From Nomia melanderi (lineage: Eukaryota; Arthropoda; Insecta; Hymenoptera; Halictidae): a DNA stretch of 64,000 bases. The stretch's first letter is position 1. Each line of letters begins with the position of its first letter. The notes beneath the pieces are model-generated. The model was not told where the DNA came from and ran no database searches. It was given only the letters and a program-made list of their open reading frames with translations. Positions 21,575-34,672 of the stretch are shown piece by piece. The position numbers and the translations under genes are program-made. Location: contig NW_027475140.1 in NCBI RefSeq assembly GCF_051020985.1, forward strand, positions 2,480,001 to 2,544,000, read 5' to 3'.

Positions 21575-23520
21575 ACCCGAGATATCACCAGATATATATT
21601 GGATTTTCCCCTGACCCTGAGTGTCCGGCCCCATGAGACTGTGGTTTTCTCGGCCCCTGGTGGTCCGATGTCGTTCCCGCTGGCCAGATTCATGCGCCAG
21701 GGCCTCCTACAGACAATGCACTTTTATTTATTGCGCTATCTTTAATAGCACCCGAGATATCACCAGATATATATTGGATTTTTCCGTGACCCTTAGTGTC
21801 CGGCCCCATGAGACGGTGGTTTTCTCGGCCCGTGGTGGTCCGAGGTCGTTCCCGCTGCACAGATTCATGCGCCAGGGCCTCCTGCAGATAATTCACTTTG
21901 GTTTATTGCGCTATCTGTAATAGCACCCGAGATATCAGCAGATATATATTGGATTTTTCCCTGACCCTGAGTGTCCGGCCCCATGAGACGGTGGTTTTCT
22001 CGGCCCCTGGTGGTCGGAGGTCGTTCCCGCTGCACAGATGCATGCGCCAGGGCCTCCTGCAGATAATTCACTTTGGTTTATTGCGCTATCTCTAATAGCA
22101 CCCGAGATATCACCAGATATATATTGGATTTTCCCCTGTCCCTGAGTGTCCGGACCCATGAGACGGTGGTTTTCTTGGCCCCTGGTGGTCCGAGGTCGTT
22201 CGAGCTGCACAGATTCATGCGCCAGGGCCTCCTACACACAATGCATTTTGATTTATTGCGCTATCTGTAATAGCACCCGAGATATCACCAGATATATATT
22301 GGATTTTTCCCTGACCCTGAGTGTCCGGCCCCATGAGACTGTGGTTTTCTCGGCCCCTGGTGGTCCGAGGTCCTTCCCGCTGGCCAGATACATGCGCCAG
22401 GGCCTCCTACAGACAATGCACTTTGATTTATTGTGCTATCTGTAATAGCACCCGAGATATCACCAGATATATATTGGATTTTCCCCTGACCCTGAGTGTC
22501 CGGCCCCATGAGACTGTGGTTTTCTCGGCACCTGGTGGTCCGAGGTCGTTCCCGCTGGCCAGATTCATGCGCCAGGGCATCCTACAGACAATGCACTTTG
22601 ATTTACTGCACTATCTGTTATAGCACCCGAGATATCACCAGATATATATTAGATTTTCCCCTGACCCTGAGTGTCCGGCCCCATGAGACTGTGGTTTTCT
22701 CGGCCCCTGGTGGTCCGAGGTCGTTCCCGCTGGCCAGATTCATGCGCCAGGGCCTACTACAGACAATGCACTTTGATTTATTGCGCTATCTTTAATAACA
22801 CCCGAGATATCACCAGATATATATTGGATTTTTCCCTGACCCTTAGTGTCCGGCACCATATGTCGGTGGTTTTCTCGGCCCCTGGTGATCCGAGGTCGTT
22901 CCCGCTGCACAGATTCATTCGTAAGGGCCTACTGCAGACTATGCACTTTGATTTATTGCGCTATCTGTAATAGCACCCGAGATATCACCAGATATATGCT
23001 GGATTTTTACATGACCTTGGGTGACGGATTCCGAATATCTGTAATTTTCTCGGCCACTGGTGGTCCGAGGTCGTTCCTGCGGCACAGATTCATTCGCCAG
23101 TGCCTCCTACAGACAATGCACTTTGATTTATTGCGCTATCTCTAATAGCACCCGAGATATCACCAGATATATGCTGGATTATCACATGACCTTGGGTGAC
23201 GGATTCCGAATATCTGTAATTTTCTCGGCCCTTGGTGGTCCGAGGTCGTTCCTGCTGCACAGATTCATTCGCCAGTGCCTCCTACAGGCAATGCACTTTG
23301 ATTTATTGCGCTATCTCTAATAGCAGCCGAGATATCACCAGATATATATTGGATTTTACCCTGACCCTTAGTATCCGGCCCCATGAGTCGGTGGTTTTCT
23401 CGGTCCCTGGTGGACCGAGGTCGTTCCCGCTGCACTGCTTCATGCGCAAGGGTCTAATACGAACAATGCACTTTGATTTATTGCGCTATCTCTAATAGCA
23501 CCCGAGATATCACCAGATAT
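21575..23520. repeat. 11-monomer block, copy 1 (partner 29,457-31,402)
   Basis: Continuous match at a constant offset of 7,882 (45 x 175 plus 7 from indels lying between the copies). I count about four mismatches in some 1,946 bp, for example GGTGGTCCGAGG against GGTGGTACGAGG. It includes the second copy of the 19,550-20,850 block. Confidence 0.9.
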
Positions 23521-23992
23521 ATATTTGATTTTCCCCTGACCCTGAGTGTCCGGCCCCATGAGACGGTGGTTTTCTCGGCCCCTGGTGGTCGGAGGTCGTT
23601 CCCGCTGCACAGATGCATGCGCCAGGGCCTCCTGCAGATAATTCACTTTGGTTTATTGCGCTATCTCTAATAGCACCCGAGATATCACCAGATATATATT
23701 GGATTTTCCCCTGTCCCTGAGTGTCCGGACCCATGAATCGGTGGTTTTCTCGGCCCCTGGTGGTCCGAGGTCGTTTCCGCTGCCCAGATTCATGCGCCAG
23801 GGCCTCCTACAGACAAAGCACTTTGGTTTATTGCGCTATCTCTAATAGCACCCGAGATATCACCAGATATATGCTGGATCTTTACATGACCTTGGGTGAC
23901 GGATTCCGAATATCTGTAATTTTCTCGGCCACTGGTGGTCCGAGGTTGTTCCCGCCGGCCAGATTCATGCGCCAGGGTCTCCTACAGACCAT
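22943..23992. repeat. Type B monomers, including one B/A hybrid
   Basis: Cores start at 23,023, 23,198 (TTATCACATG subtype) and 23,898. The last (23,818-23,992) is type B up to CGGCCACTGGTGG and then reads GTTGTTCCCGCCGGCCAG like type A, so its breakpoint lies just right of the B core. Confidence 0.88.
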
Positions 23993-24417
23993 GCACTTTG
24001 ATTTATTGCGCTATCTGTAATAGCACCCGAGATATCACCAGATATATATTGGATTTTTCCCTGACCCTGAGTGTCCGGCCCCATGAGACGTTGGTTTACT
24101 CGGCCCATGGTGGTCGTAGGTCGTTCCCGCTGCACGGGTGCATGCGCCAGGGCCTCCTGCAGATATTACACTTTGGTTTATTGCGCTATCTCTAATAGCA
24201 CCCGAGATATCACCAGATATATATTGGATTTTCCCCTAACCCTGAGTGTCCAGCCCCATGAGACGGTGGTTTTCTTGGCCCCTGGTGGTCCGAGGTCGTT
24301 CGAGCTGCACAGATTCATGCGCCAGGGCCTCCTACACACAATGCACTTTGATTTATTGCGCTATCTGTAATAGCACCCGAGATATCACCAGATATATATT
24401 GGATTTTTCCCTGACCC
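23493..24417. repeat. 5.3-monomer block, copy 1 (partner 27,522-28,446)
   Basis: Offset 4,029. It includes the B/A hybrid monomer, CGGCCCATGGTGGTCGTAGG and TCCAGCCCCATGAG. About two mismatches, both in one unit (ATGAATCGG against ATGAAACGG, CTCGGCCCC against CTCAGCCCC). Confidence 0.88.
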
Positions 24418-24782
24418 TTAGTGTCCGGCCCCATGAGACGGTGGTTTTCTCGGCCCGTGGTGGTCCGAGGTCGTTCCCGCTGCACAGATTCATGCGCCAG
24501 GGCCTCCTGCAGATAATTCACTTTGGTTTATTGCGCTATCTGTAATAGCACCCGAGATATCACCAGATATATATTGGATTTTTCCCTGACCCTGAGTGTC
24601 CGGCCCCATGAGACGGTGGTTTTCTCGGCCCCTGGTGGTCGGAGGTCGTTCCCGCTGCACAGATGCATGCGCCAGGGCCTCCTGCAGATAATTCACTTTG
24701 GTTTATTGCGCTATCTCTAATCGCAGCCGAGATATCACCAGATATATATTGGATTTTACCCTGACCCTTAGTATCCGGCCCC

Positions 24783-25843
24783 ATGAGACTGTGGTTTTCT
24801 CGGCCCCTGGTGGTCCGAGGTCGTTCCCGCTGCACAAATTCATGCGCCAGGGCCTCCTACAGAAAATGCACGTTGATTTATAGGGCTATCTGTAATAGCA
24901 CCCGAGATATCACCAGATATATATTGGATTTTTCCCTGACCCTGAGTGTCCGGCCCCATGAGACTGTGGTTTTCTCGGCCCCTGGTGGTCCGAGGTCGTT
25001 CCCGCCGGCCAGATTCATGCGCCATGGAATCCCGCAGATAATTCACTTTGGTTTATTGCGCTATCTCTAATAGCGCCCGAGATATCACCAGATATATATT
25101 TGATTTTCCCCTGACCCTGAGTGTCCGGCGCCATGAGACGGTGGTTTTCTCGGCCACTGGTGGTCCGAGGTCGTTCCTGCGGCACAGATTCATGCGCCAT
25201 GGCCTCCAGCAGATAATTCACTTTGGTTTATTGCGCTATCTCTAATAGCATGCGAGATATCACCAGATATATATTGGATTTTTCCGTGACCCTTAGTGTC
25301 CGGCCCCATGAGACTGTGGTTTTCTCGGCCCCTGGTGGTCCGAGGTCGTTCCCGCTGGCCAGATTCATGCGCCAGAACCTCCTACAGACAATGCACTTTG
25401 ATTTATTGCGCTATCTGTAATAGCTCCCGAGATATCACCAGATTTATATTGGATTTTCCCCTGACTCTGAGTGTCCGGCCCCATGTGTCGATGGTTTTCT
25501 CGGTCCCTCGTGGTGGTCCGAGGTCGTTCCCGGTGCACAGATTCATGCGCCATGGCCTCCAGCAGATAATTCACTTTGGTTTATTGCGCTATCTCTAATA
25601 GCACCCGAGATATCACCAGATATATATTGGATTTTCCCCTGACCCTGAGTGTCCGGCCCCATGAGACTGTGGTTTTCTCGGCCCCTGGTGGTCCGATGTC
25701 GTTCCCGCTGGCCAGATTCATGCGCCAGGGCCTCCTACAGACAATGCACTTTTATTTATTGCGCTATCTTTAATAGCACCCGAGATATCACCAGATATAT
25801 ATTGGATTTTTCCGTGACCCTTAGTGTCCGGCCCCATGAGACG
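24783..25843. repeat. Second copy of the 18,130-19,540 block, two monomers shorter
   Basis: The join is at TAGCATGCGAGATATC near 25,248-25,273, where the text passes directly from the 18,605 context to the 18,970 context. A whole-monomer deletion by unequal exchange is the simplest reading. Confidence 0.85.
25393..25570. repeat. 178 bp length-variant monomer (+3), copy 2
   Basis: Carries the same extra GTG and the same linked variants as the unit at 19,090; landmarks 25,398 to 25,576 are 178 apart. Confidence 0.88.
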
Positions 25844-26270
25844 GTGGTTTTCTCGGCCCGTGGTGGTCCGAGGTCGTTCCCGCTGCACAGATTCATGCGC
25901 CAGGGCCTCCTGCAGATAATTCACTTTGGTTTATTGCGCTATCTGTAATAGCACCCGAGATATCACCAGATATATATTGGATTTTTCCCTGACACTGAGT
26001 GTCCGGCCCCATGAGAGGGTGGTTTTCTCGGCCCCTGGTGGTCGGAGGTCGTTCCCGCTCCACAGATGCATGCGCCAGGGCCTCCTGCAGATAATTCACT
26101 TTGGTTTATTGCGCTATCTCTAATAGCACCCGAGATATCACCAGATATATATTGGATTTTCCCCTGTCCCTGAGTGTCCGGACCCATGAAACGGTGGTTT
26201 TCTCGGCCCCTGGTGGTCCGAGGTCGTTCCCGCTGCCCAGATTCATGCGCCAGGGCCTCCTACAGACAAA

Positions 26271-26874
26271 GCACTTTGGTTTATTGCGCTATCTGTAATA
26301 GCACCCGAGATATCACCAGATATATGCTGGATCTTTACATGACCTTGGGTGACGGATTCCGAATATCTGTAATTTTCTCGGCCACTGGTGGTCCGAGGTT
26401 GTTCCTGCGGCACAGATTCATTCACCAGTGCCTCCTACAGACAATGCACTTTGATTTATTGCGCTATCTGTAATAGCACCCGAGATATCACCAGATATAT
26501 ATTGGATTTTTCCCTGACCCTGAGTGTCCGGCCCCATGAGACGTTGGTTTACTCGGCCCCTGGTGGTCGGAGGTCGTTCCCGCTGCACGGGTGCATGCGC
26601 CAGGGCCTCCTGCAGATATTACACTTTTGTTTATTGCGCTATCTCTAATAGCACCCGAGATATCACCAGATATATATTGTATTTTCCCCTAACCCTGAGT
26701 GTCCGGCCCCATGAGACGGTGGTTTTCTTGGCCCCTGGTGGTCCGAGGTCGTTCGAGCTGCACAGATTCATGCGCCAGGGCCTCCTACACACAATGCACT
26801 TTGATTTATTGCGCTATCTGTAATAGCACCCGAGATATCACCAGATATATATTGGATTTTTCCCTGACCCTGAG
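26271..26874. repeat. 3.5-monomer block, copy 2, with a type B unit
   Basis: Partner of 20,843-21,446. The B core starts at 26,351 and has the GGATCTTTACATG and GAGGTTGTTCCTGCGG variants. One local change is CACTTTTGTTTATTG. Confidence 0.85.
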
Positions 26875-27320
26875 CGTCCGGACCCATGAGACGGTGGTTT
26901 TCTCGGCCCCTGGTGGTCCGAGGTCGTTCACGCTGCCCAAATTCATGCGCCAGGGCCTCCTGCAGATAATACAGTTTGGTTTATTGCGCTATCTCTAATA
27001 GCACCCGAGATATCACCAGATATATATTGGATTTTCCCCTAACCCTAAGTGTCCGGCCCCATGAGACGGTGGATTTCTTGGCCCCTGGTGGTCCGAGGTG
27101 GTTCCCGCTGGCCTGATTCATTCGCCTGGGCCTCCTACAGACAATGCACTTTGATTTATTGCGCTATCTGTAATAGCACCCGAGATATCGCCAGATATAT
27201 ATTGGCTTTTTCCCTGACCCTGAGTGTCCGGCCCCATGAGACTGTGGTTTTCTCGGCCCCTGGTGGTCCGAGGTCGTTCCCGCTGGCCAGATTCATGCGC
27301 CAGGGCCTCCTACAGACAAT

Positions 27321-27496
27321 GCACTCTGATTTATTGCGCTATCTGTAATAGCACCCGAGATATCACCAGATATATATTGGATTTTCCCCTGATCCTGAGG
27401 CGTCCGGCCCCATGAGACTGTGGTTTTCTCGGCCCCTGGTGGTCCGAGGTCGTACCCGCTGGCCAGATTCATGCGCCAGGGCCTCCTACAGACAAT
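27321..27496. repeat. 176 bp length-variant monomer (+1, GGCGTCC type)
   Basis: GATCCTGAGGCGTCCGG near 27,391-27,407 has one base more than GACCCTGAGTGTCCGG; landmarks 27,326 to 27,502 are 176 apart. It is an independent event from the CAACCG insertion. Confidence 0.85.
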
Positions 27497-27521
27497 GCAC
27501 TTTGATTTATTGCGCTATCTG

Positions 27522-28446
27522 TAATAGCACCCGAGATATCACCAGATATATATTTGATTTTCCCCTGACCCTGAGTGTCCGGCCCCATGAGACGGTGGTT
27601 TTCTCGGCCCCTGGTGGTCGGAGGTCGTTCCCGCTGCACAGATGCATGCGCCAGGGCCTCCTGCAGATAATTCACTTTGGTTTATTGCGCTATCTCTAAT
27701 AGCACCCGAGATATCACCAGATATATATTGGATTTTCCCCTGTCCCTGAGTGTCCGGACCCATGAAACGGTGGTTTTCTCAGCCCCTGGTGGTCCGAGGT
27801 CGTTTCCGCTGCCCAGATTCATGCGCCAGGGCCTCCTACAGACAAAGCACTTTGGTTTATTGCGCTATCTCTAATAGCACCCGAGATATCACCAGATATA
27901 TGCTGGATCTTTACATGACCTTGGGTGACGGATTCCGAATATCTGTAATTTTCTCGGCCACTGGTGGTCCGAGGTTGTTCCCGCCGGCCAGATTCATGCG
28001 CCAGGGTCTCCTACAGACCATGCACTTTGATTTATTGCGCTATCTGTAATAGCACCCGAGATATCACCAGATATATATTGGATTTTTCCCTGACCCTGAG
28101 TGTCCGGCCCCATGAGACGTTGGTTTACTCGGCCCATGGTGGTCGTAGGTCGTTCCCGCTGCACGGGTGCATGCGCCAGGGCCTCCTGCAGATATTACAC
28201 TTTGGTTTATTGCGCTATCTCTAATAGCACCCGAGATATCACCAGATATATATTGGATTTTCCCCTAACCCTGAGTGTCCAGCCCCATGAGACGGTGGTT
28301 TTCTTGGCCCCTGGTGGTCCGAGGTCGTTCGAGCTGCACAGATTCATGCGCCAGGGCCTCCTACACACAATGCACTTTGATTTATTGCGCTATCTGTAAT
28401 AGCACCCGAGATATCACCAGATATATATTGGATTTTTCCCTGACCC
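27522..28446. repeat. 5.3-monomer block, copy 2 (partner 23,493-24,417), with B/A hybrid
   Basis: The B/A hybrid at 27,847-28,021 (core from 27,927) matches the one at 23,818, so the hybrid formed once and was then duplicated. Confidence 0.88.
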
Positions 28447-29246
28447 TGAGCGTCCGGACCCATGAGACGGTGGTTTTCTCGGCCCCTGGTTGTCCGAGGT
28501 CGTTCACGCTGCCCAAATTCATGCGCAAGGGCCTCCTGCAGATAATACAGTTTGGTTTATTGCGCTATCTCTAATAGCACCCGAGATATCACCAGATATA
28601 TATTGGATTTTCCCCTGACCCTGAGTGTCCGGCCCCATGAGACTGTGGTTTTCTCGGCCCGTGGTGGTCCGAGGTCGTTCCCGCTGCACAGATTCATGCG
28701 CCAGGGCCTCCTGCAGATAATTCACTTTGGTTTATTGCGCTATCTGTAATAGCACCCGAGATATCGCCAGATATATATTGGATTTTTCCCTGACCCTGAG
28801 TGTCCGGCCCCATGAGACGGTGGTTTTCTCGGCCCCTGGTGGTCGGAGGTCGTTCCCGCTGCACAGATGCATGCGCCAGGGCCTCCTGCAGATAATTCAC
28901 TTTGGTTTTTTGCGCTATCTCTAATAGCACCCGAGATATCACCAGATATATATTGGATTTTCCCCTGTCCCTGAGTGTCCGGACCCATGAAACGGTGGTT
29001 TTCTCGGCCCCTGGTGGTCCGAGGTCGTTCCCGCTGCCCAGATTCATGCGCCAGGGCCTCCTACAGACAAAGCACTTTGGTTTATTGCGCTATCTGTAAT
29101 AGCACCCGAGATATCACCAGATATATATTGGATTTTTCCCTGACCCTTAGTGTCCGGCACCATGTGTCTGTGGTTTTCTCGGCTCCTGGTGATCCGAGGT
29201 CGTTCCCGCTGCACAGATTCATTCGCAAGGGCCTCCTGCAGACTAT

Positions 29247-29424
29247 GCACTTTGATTTATTGCGCTATCTGTAATAGCACCCGAGATATCACCAGATTTA
29301 TATTGGATTTTCCCCTGACTCTGAGTGTCCGGCCCCATGTGTCGATGGTTTTCTCGGTCCCTCGTGGTGGTCCGAGGTCGTTCCCGGTGCACAGATTCAT
29401 GCGCCATGGCCTCCAGCAGATAAT
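29247..29424. repeat. 178 bp length-variant monomer (+3), copy 3
   Basis: Same extra GTG and linked variants as at 19,090 and 25,393; landmarks 29,252 to 29,430 are 178 apart. It directly precedes the 29,457 block. Confidence 0.88.
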
Positions 29425-29456
29425 TCACTTTGGTTTATTGCGCTATCTCTAATAGC

Positions 29457-31402
29457 ACCCGAGATATCACCAGATATATATTGGATTTTCCCCTGACCCT
29501 GAGTGTCCGGCCCCATGAGACTGTGGTTTTCTCGGCCCCTGGTGGTCCGATGTCGTTCCCGCTGGCCAGATTCATGCGCCAGGGCCTCCTACAGACAATG
29601 CACTTTTATTTATTGCGCTATCTTTAATAGCACCCGAGATATCACCAGATATATATTGGATTTTTCCGTGACCCTTAGTGTCCGGCCCCATGAGACGGTG
29701 GTTTTCTCGGCCCGTGGTGGTCCGAGGTCGTTCCCGCTGCACAGATTCATGCGCCAGGGCCTCCTGCAGATAATTCACTTTGGTTTATTGCGCTATCTGT
29801 AATAGCACCCGAGATATCAGCAGATATATATTGGATTTTTCCCTGACCCTGAGTGTCCGGCCCCATGAGACGGTGGTTTTCTCGGCCCCTGGTGGTCGGA
29901 GGTCGTTCCCGCTGCACAGATGCATGCGCCAGGGCCTCCTGCAGATAATTCACTTTGGTTTATTGCGCTATCTCTAATAGCACCCGAGATATCACCAGAT
30001 ATATATTGGATTTTCCCCTGTCCCTGAGTGTCCGGACCCATGAGACGGTGGTTTTCTTGGCCCCTGGTGGTCCGAGGTCGTTCGAGCTGCACAGATTCAT
30101 GCGCCAGGGCCTCCTACACACAATGCACTTTGATTTATTGCGCTATCTGTAATAGCACCCGAGATATCACCAGATATATATTGGATTTTTCCCTGACCCT
30201 GAGTGTCCGGCCACATGAGACTGTGGTTTTCTCGGCCCCTGGTGGTCCGAGGTCCTTCCCGCTGGCCAGATACATGCGCCAGGGCCTCCTACAGACAATG
30301 CACTTTGATTTATTGTGCTATCTGTAATAGCACCCGAGATATCACCAGATATATATTGGATTTTCCCCTGACCCTGAGTGTCCGGCCCCATGAGACTGTG
30401 GTTTTCTCGGCACCTGGTGGTCCGAGGTCGTTCCCGCTGGCCAGGTTCATGCGCCAGGGCATCCTACAGACAATGCACTTTGATTTACTGCACTATCTGT
30501 TATAGCACCCGAGATATCACCAGATATATATTAGATTTTCCCCTGACCCTGAGTGTCCGGCCCCATGAGACTGTGGTTTTCTCGGCCCCTGGTGGTCCGA
30601 GGTCGTTCCCGCTGGCCAGATTCATGCGCCAGGGCCTACTACAGACAATGCACTTTGATTTATTGCGCTATCTTTAATAACACCCGAGATATCACCAGAT
30701 ATATATTGGATTTTTCCCTGACCCTTAGTGTCCGGCACCATATGTCGGTGGTTTTCTCGGCCCCTGGTGATCCGAGGTCGTTCCCGCTGCACAGATTCAT
30801 TCGTAAGGGCCTACTGCAGACTATGCACTTTGATTTATTGCGCTATCTGTAATAGCACCCGAGATATCACCAGATATATGCTGGATTTTTACATGACCTT
30901 GGGTGACGGATTCCGAATATCTGTAATTTTCTCGGCCACTGGTGGTACGAGGTCGTTCCTGCGGCACAGATTCATTCGCCAGTGCCTCCTACAGACAATG
31001 CACTTTGATTTATTGCGCTATCTCTAATAGCACCCGAGATATCACCAGATATATGCTGGATTATCACATGACCTTGGGTGACGGATTCCGAATATCTGTA
31101 ATTTTCTCGGCCCTTGGTGGTCCGAGGTCGTTCCTGCTGCACAGATTCATTCGCCAGTGCCTCCTACAGGCAATGCACTTTGATTTATTGCGCTATCTCT
31201 AATAGCAGCCGAGATATCACCAGATATATATTGGATTTTACCCTGACCCTTAGTATCCGGCCCCATGAGTCGGTGGTTTTCTCGGTCCCTGGTGGACCGA
31301 GGTCGTTCCCGCTGCACTGCTTCATGCGCAAGGGTCTAATACGAACAATGCACTTTGATTTATTGCGCTATCTCTAATAGCACCCGAGATATCACCAGAT
31401 AT
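29457..31402. repeat. 11-monomer block, copy 2 (partner 21,575-23,520)
   Basis: Near-identical copy ending at about 31,402, where ATATTGGATTTTACCC replaces ATATTTGATTTTCCCC. It carries the third copy of the 19,550-20,850 block. Confidence 0.9.
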
Positions 31403-31699
31403 ATATTGGATTTTACCCTGACCTTGACAGTCCGGCCCCATGTGTCGGTGATTTTCTGGGTCCCTGGTGGTCCGAGGTCGTTCCTGCTGCCCAGATTCAT
31501 GCGCGATGGCCTCCTACAGACAATGCACTTTGGTTTATTGCGCTATCTGTAATAGCACCCGAGATATCACCAGATATATGCTGGATTATCACATGACCTT
31601 GGGTGACGGATTCCGAATATCTGTAATTTTCTCGGCCCCTGGTGGTCCGAGGTCGTTCCTGCTGCACAGATTCATTCGCCAGTGCCTCCTACAGGCAAT
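30825..31699. repeat. Type B, C and D monomers in the order B-B-C-D-B
   Basis: B cores start at 30,905, 31,080 (TTATCACATG subtype) and 31,605 (same subtype). A C-D pair at 31,175-31,524 separates the second and third. This order foreshadows the higher-order pattern that begins near 34,325. Confidence 0.88.
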
Positions 31700-33702
31700 G
31701 CACTTTGATTTATTGCGCTATCTCTAATAGCACCCGAGATATCACCAGATATATATTGGATTTTACCCTGACCTTGACAGTCCGGCCCCATGTGTCGGTG
31801 ATTTTCTGGGTCCCTGGTGGTCCGAGGTCGTTCCCGCTGCACAGATGCATGCGCCAGGGCCTCTTGCAGACAATTCACTTTGGTTTATTGCGGTATCTCT
31901 AATAGCACCCGAGATATCACCAGATATATATTGGATTTTTCCCTGACCCTGAGTGTCCGGCCCCATGTGTCGGTGGTTTTCTCGGTCCCTGGTGGGCCGA
32001 GGTCGTTCCCGCTGCACAGATTCATGCGCCAGGGCCCGCTGCAGATAATTCAGTTTGGTTTAGTGCGGTATCTGTAATAGCACCCGAGATATCAGCAGAT
32101 ATATATTGGATTTTTCCCTGCCCCTTAGTATCCGGCCCCATGTGTCGGTGGTTTTCTCGGCCCCTGGTGGTCCCAGGTCGTTTCCGCTGCAGAGCTTCAT
32201 GCGCCAGGGCCTCCTGCAGACAATGCACTTTGATTTATTGCGCTATCTCTAATAGCAGCCGAGATATCACCAGATATATATTGGATTTTACCCTGACCCT
32301 TAGTATCCGGCCCCATGAGTCGGTGGTTTTCTCGGTCCCTGGTGGACCGAGGTCGTTTCCGCTGCACAGATTCATGCGCAAGGGTCTAATACGGACAATG
32401 CACTTTGATTTATTGCGCTATCTCTAATAGCACCCGAGATATCACCAGATATATATTGGATTTTACCCTGACCTTGACAGTCCGGCCCCATGTGTCGGTG
32501 ATTTTCTGGGTCCCTGGTGGTCCGAGGTCGTTCCCGCTGCACAGATGCATGCGCCAGGGCCTCTTGCAGACAATTCACTTTGGTCTATTGCGGTATCTCT
32601 AATAGCACCCGAGATATCAGCAGATATATATTGGATTTTTCCCTGACCCTGAGTGTCCGGCCCCATGTGTCGGTGGTTTTCTCGGCCCCTGGTGGGCCGA
32701 GGTCGCTCCCGCTGCACAGATTCATGCGCCAGGGCCCACTGCAGATAATTCACTCTGGTTTAGTGCGCTATCTGTAAGAGCACCCGAGATATCACCAGAT
32801 ATATATTGGATTTTTCCCTGACCCTGAGTGTCCGGCCCCATGTGTCGGTGGTTGTCTCGGCCCCTGGTGGTCGGAGGTCGTTCCCGCTGCACAGATTCAT
32901 GCCCCAGGGCCTCCTGCAGACAATTCACTTTGGTTTAGTGCGGTATCTGTAATAGCAGCCGAGATATCACCAGATATATATTGGATTTTACCCTGACCCT
33001 TAGTATCCGGCCCCATGGGTCGGTGGTTTTCTCGGTCCCTGGTGGACCGAGGTCGTTTCCGCTGCACAGATTCATGCGCAAGGGTCTAATACGGACAATG
33101 CACTTTGATTTATTGCGCTATCTCTAATAGCACCCGAGATATCACCAGATATATATTGGATTTTCCCCTGACCCTGGGTGTCCGGCCCCATGAGACTGTG
33201 GTTTTCTCGGCCCCTGGTGGTCCGAGGTCGTTCCCGCTGCTCAGATTCATGCGCCGGGGCCTCCTACAGACAATGCACTTTGAATTGTTGCGCTATCTGT
33301 AATAGCACCCGAGATATCACCAGATATATATTGGATTTTTCCCTGACCCTGAGTGTCCGGCCCCATGAGACGGTGGTTGTCTCGGCCCCTGGTGGTCGGA
33401 GGACGTTCCCGCTGCACAGATGCATGCGCCAGGGCCTCCTACAGATAATTCACTTTGGTTTATTTCGCTATCTCTAATAGCACCCAAGATATCACCAGAT
33501 ATATATTGGATTTTTCCCTGTCCCTGAGTGTCCGGCCACATGAGACGGTGGTTTTCTCAGCCCCTGGTGGTCCGAGGTCGTTCCCGCTGCACAGATTCAT
33601 GCCCCAGGGCCTCCTGCAGATAATTCACATCGGTTTATTGCGCTATCTCTAATAGCACCCGAGATATCACCAGATATATATTGGATTTTTCCCTGACCCT
33701 GA

Positions 33703-34327
33703 GTGTCCGGCCCCATGGGACGTTGGTTTACTCGGCCCCTGGTGGTCGGAGGTCGTTCCCGCTGCACAGGTGCATGCGCCAGGGCCTCCTGCAGATATTA
33801 CACTTTGGTTTATTGCGCTATCTCTAATAGCACCCGAGATATCACCAGAAATATATTGGATTTTCCCCTAACCCTGAGTGTCCGGCCCCATGAGACGGTG
33901 GTTTTCTTGGCCCCTGGTGGTCCGAGGTCGTTCGAGCTGCACAGATTCATGCGCCAGGGCCTCCTACACACAATGCACTTTGATTTATTGCGCTATCTGT
34001 AATAGCACCCGAGATATCACCAGATATATATTGGATTTTTCCCTGACCCTGAGTGTCCGGCCCCATGAGACTGTGGTTTTCTCGGCCCCTGGTGGTCCGA
34101 GGTCCTTCCCGCTGGCCAGATACATGCGCCAGGGCCTCCTACAGACAATGCACTTTGATTTATTGTGCTATCTGTAATAGCACCCGAGATATCACCAGAT
34201 ATATATTGGATTTTCCCCTGACCCTGAGTGTCCGGCCCCATGAGACTGTGGTTTTCTCGGCCCCTGGTGGTCCGAGGTCGTTCCCGCTGGCCAGATTCAT
34301 GCGCCAGGGCATCCTACAGACAATGCA
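33703..34327. repeat. Short relative of the 19,550-20,850 block
   Basis: Carries GACGTTGGTTTACTCGG, TTCGAGCTGCACAG, GGTCCTTCCCGC and CAGGGCATCCTACAG in the order seen near 21,096-21,400 and 22,175-22,600. It then passes straight to the 173 bp type B unit. It links the 19.5-31.4 kb family to the higher-order blocks on the right. Confidence 0.75.
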
Positions 34328-34497
34328 CTTTGATTTATTGCGCTATCTGTAATAGCACCCGAGATATCACCAGATATATGCTAAATTTAAATGACCTTGG
34401 GTGACGGATTCCGAATATCTGTAATTTTCTCGGCCACTGGTGGTCCGAGGTCGTTCCTGCGGCACAGATTCATTCGCCAGTGCCTCCTACAGACAAT
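34325..34497. repeat. 173 bp length-variant type B monomer (-2), copy 1
   Basis: GCTAAATTTAAATGACC replaces GCTGGATTTTTACATGACC, a loss of two bases; landmarks 34,330 to 34,503 are 173 apart. The core starts at 34,403. A second copy lies at 41,673. Copy 3 of the higher-order block lacks this unit. Confidence 0.88.
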
Positions 34498-34672
34498 GCA
34501 CTTTGATTTATTGCGCTATCTCTAATAGCACCCGTGATATCACCAGATATATGCTGGATTATCACATGACCTTGGGTGACGGATTCCGAATATCTGTAAT
34601 TTTCTCGGCCCTTGGTGGTCCGAGGTCGTTCCTGCTGCACAGATTCATTCGCCAGTGCCTCCTACAGGCAAT

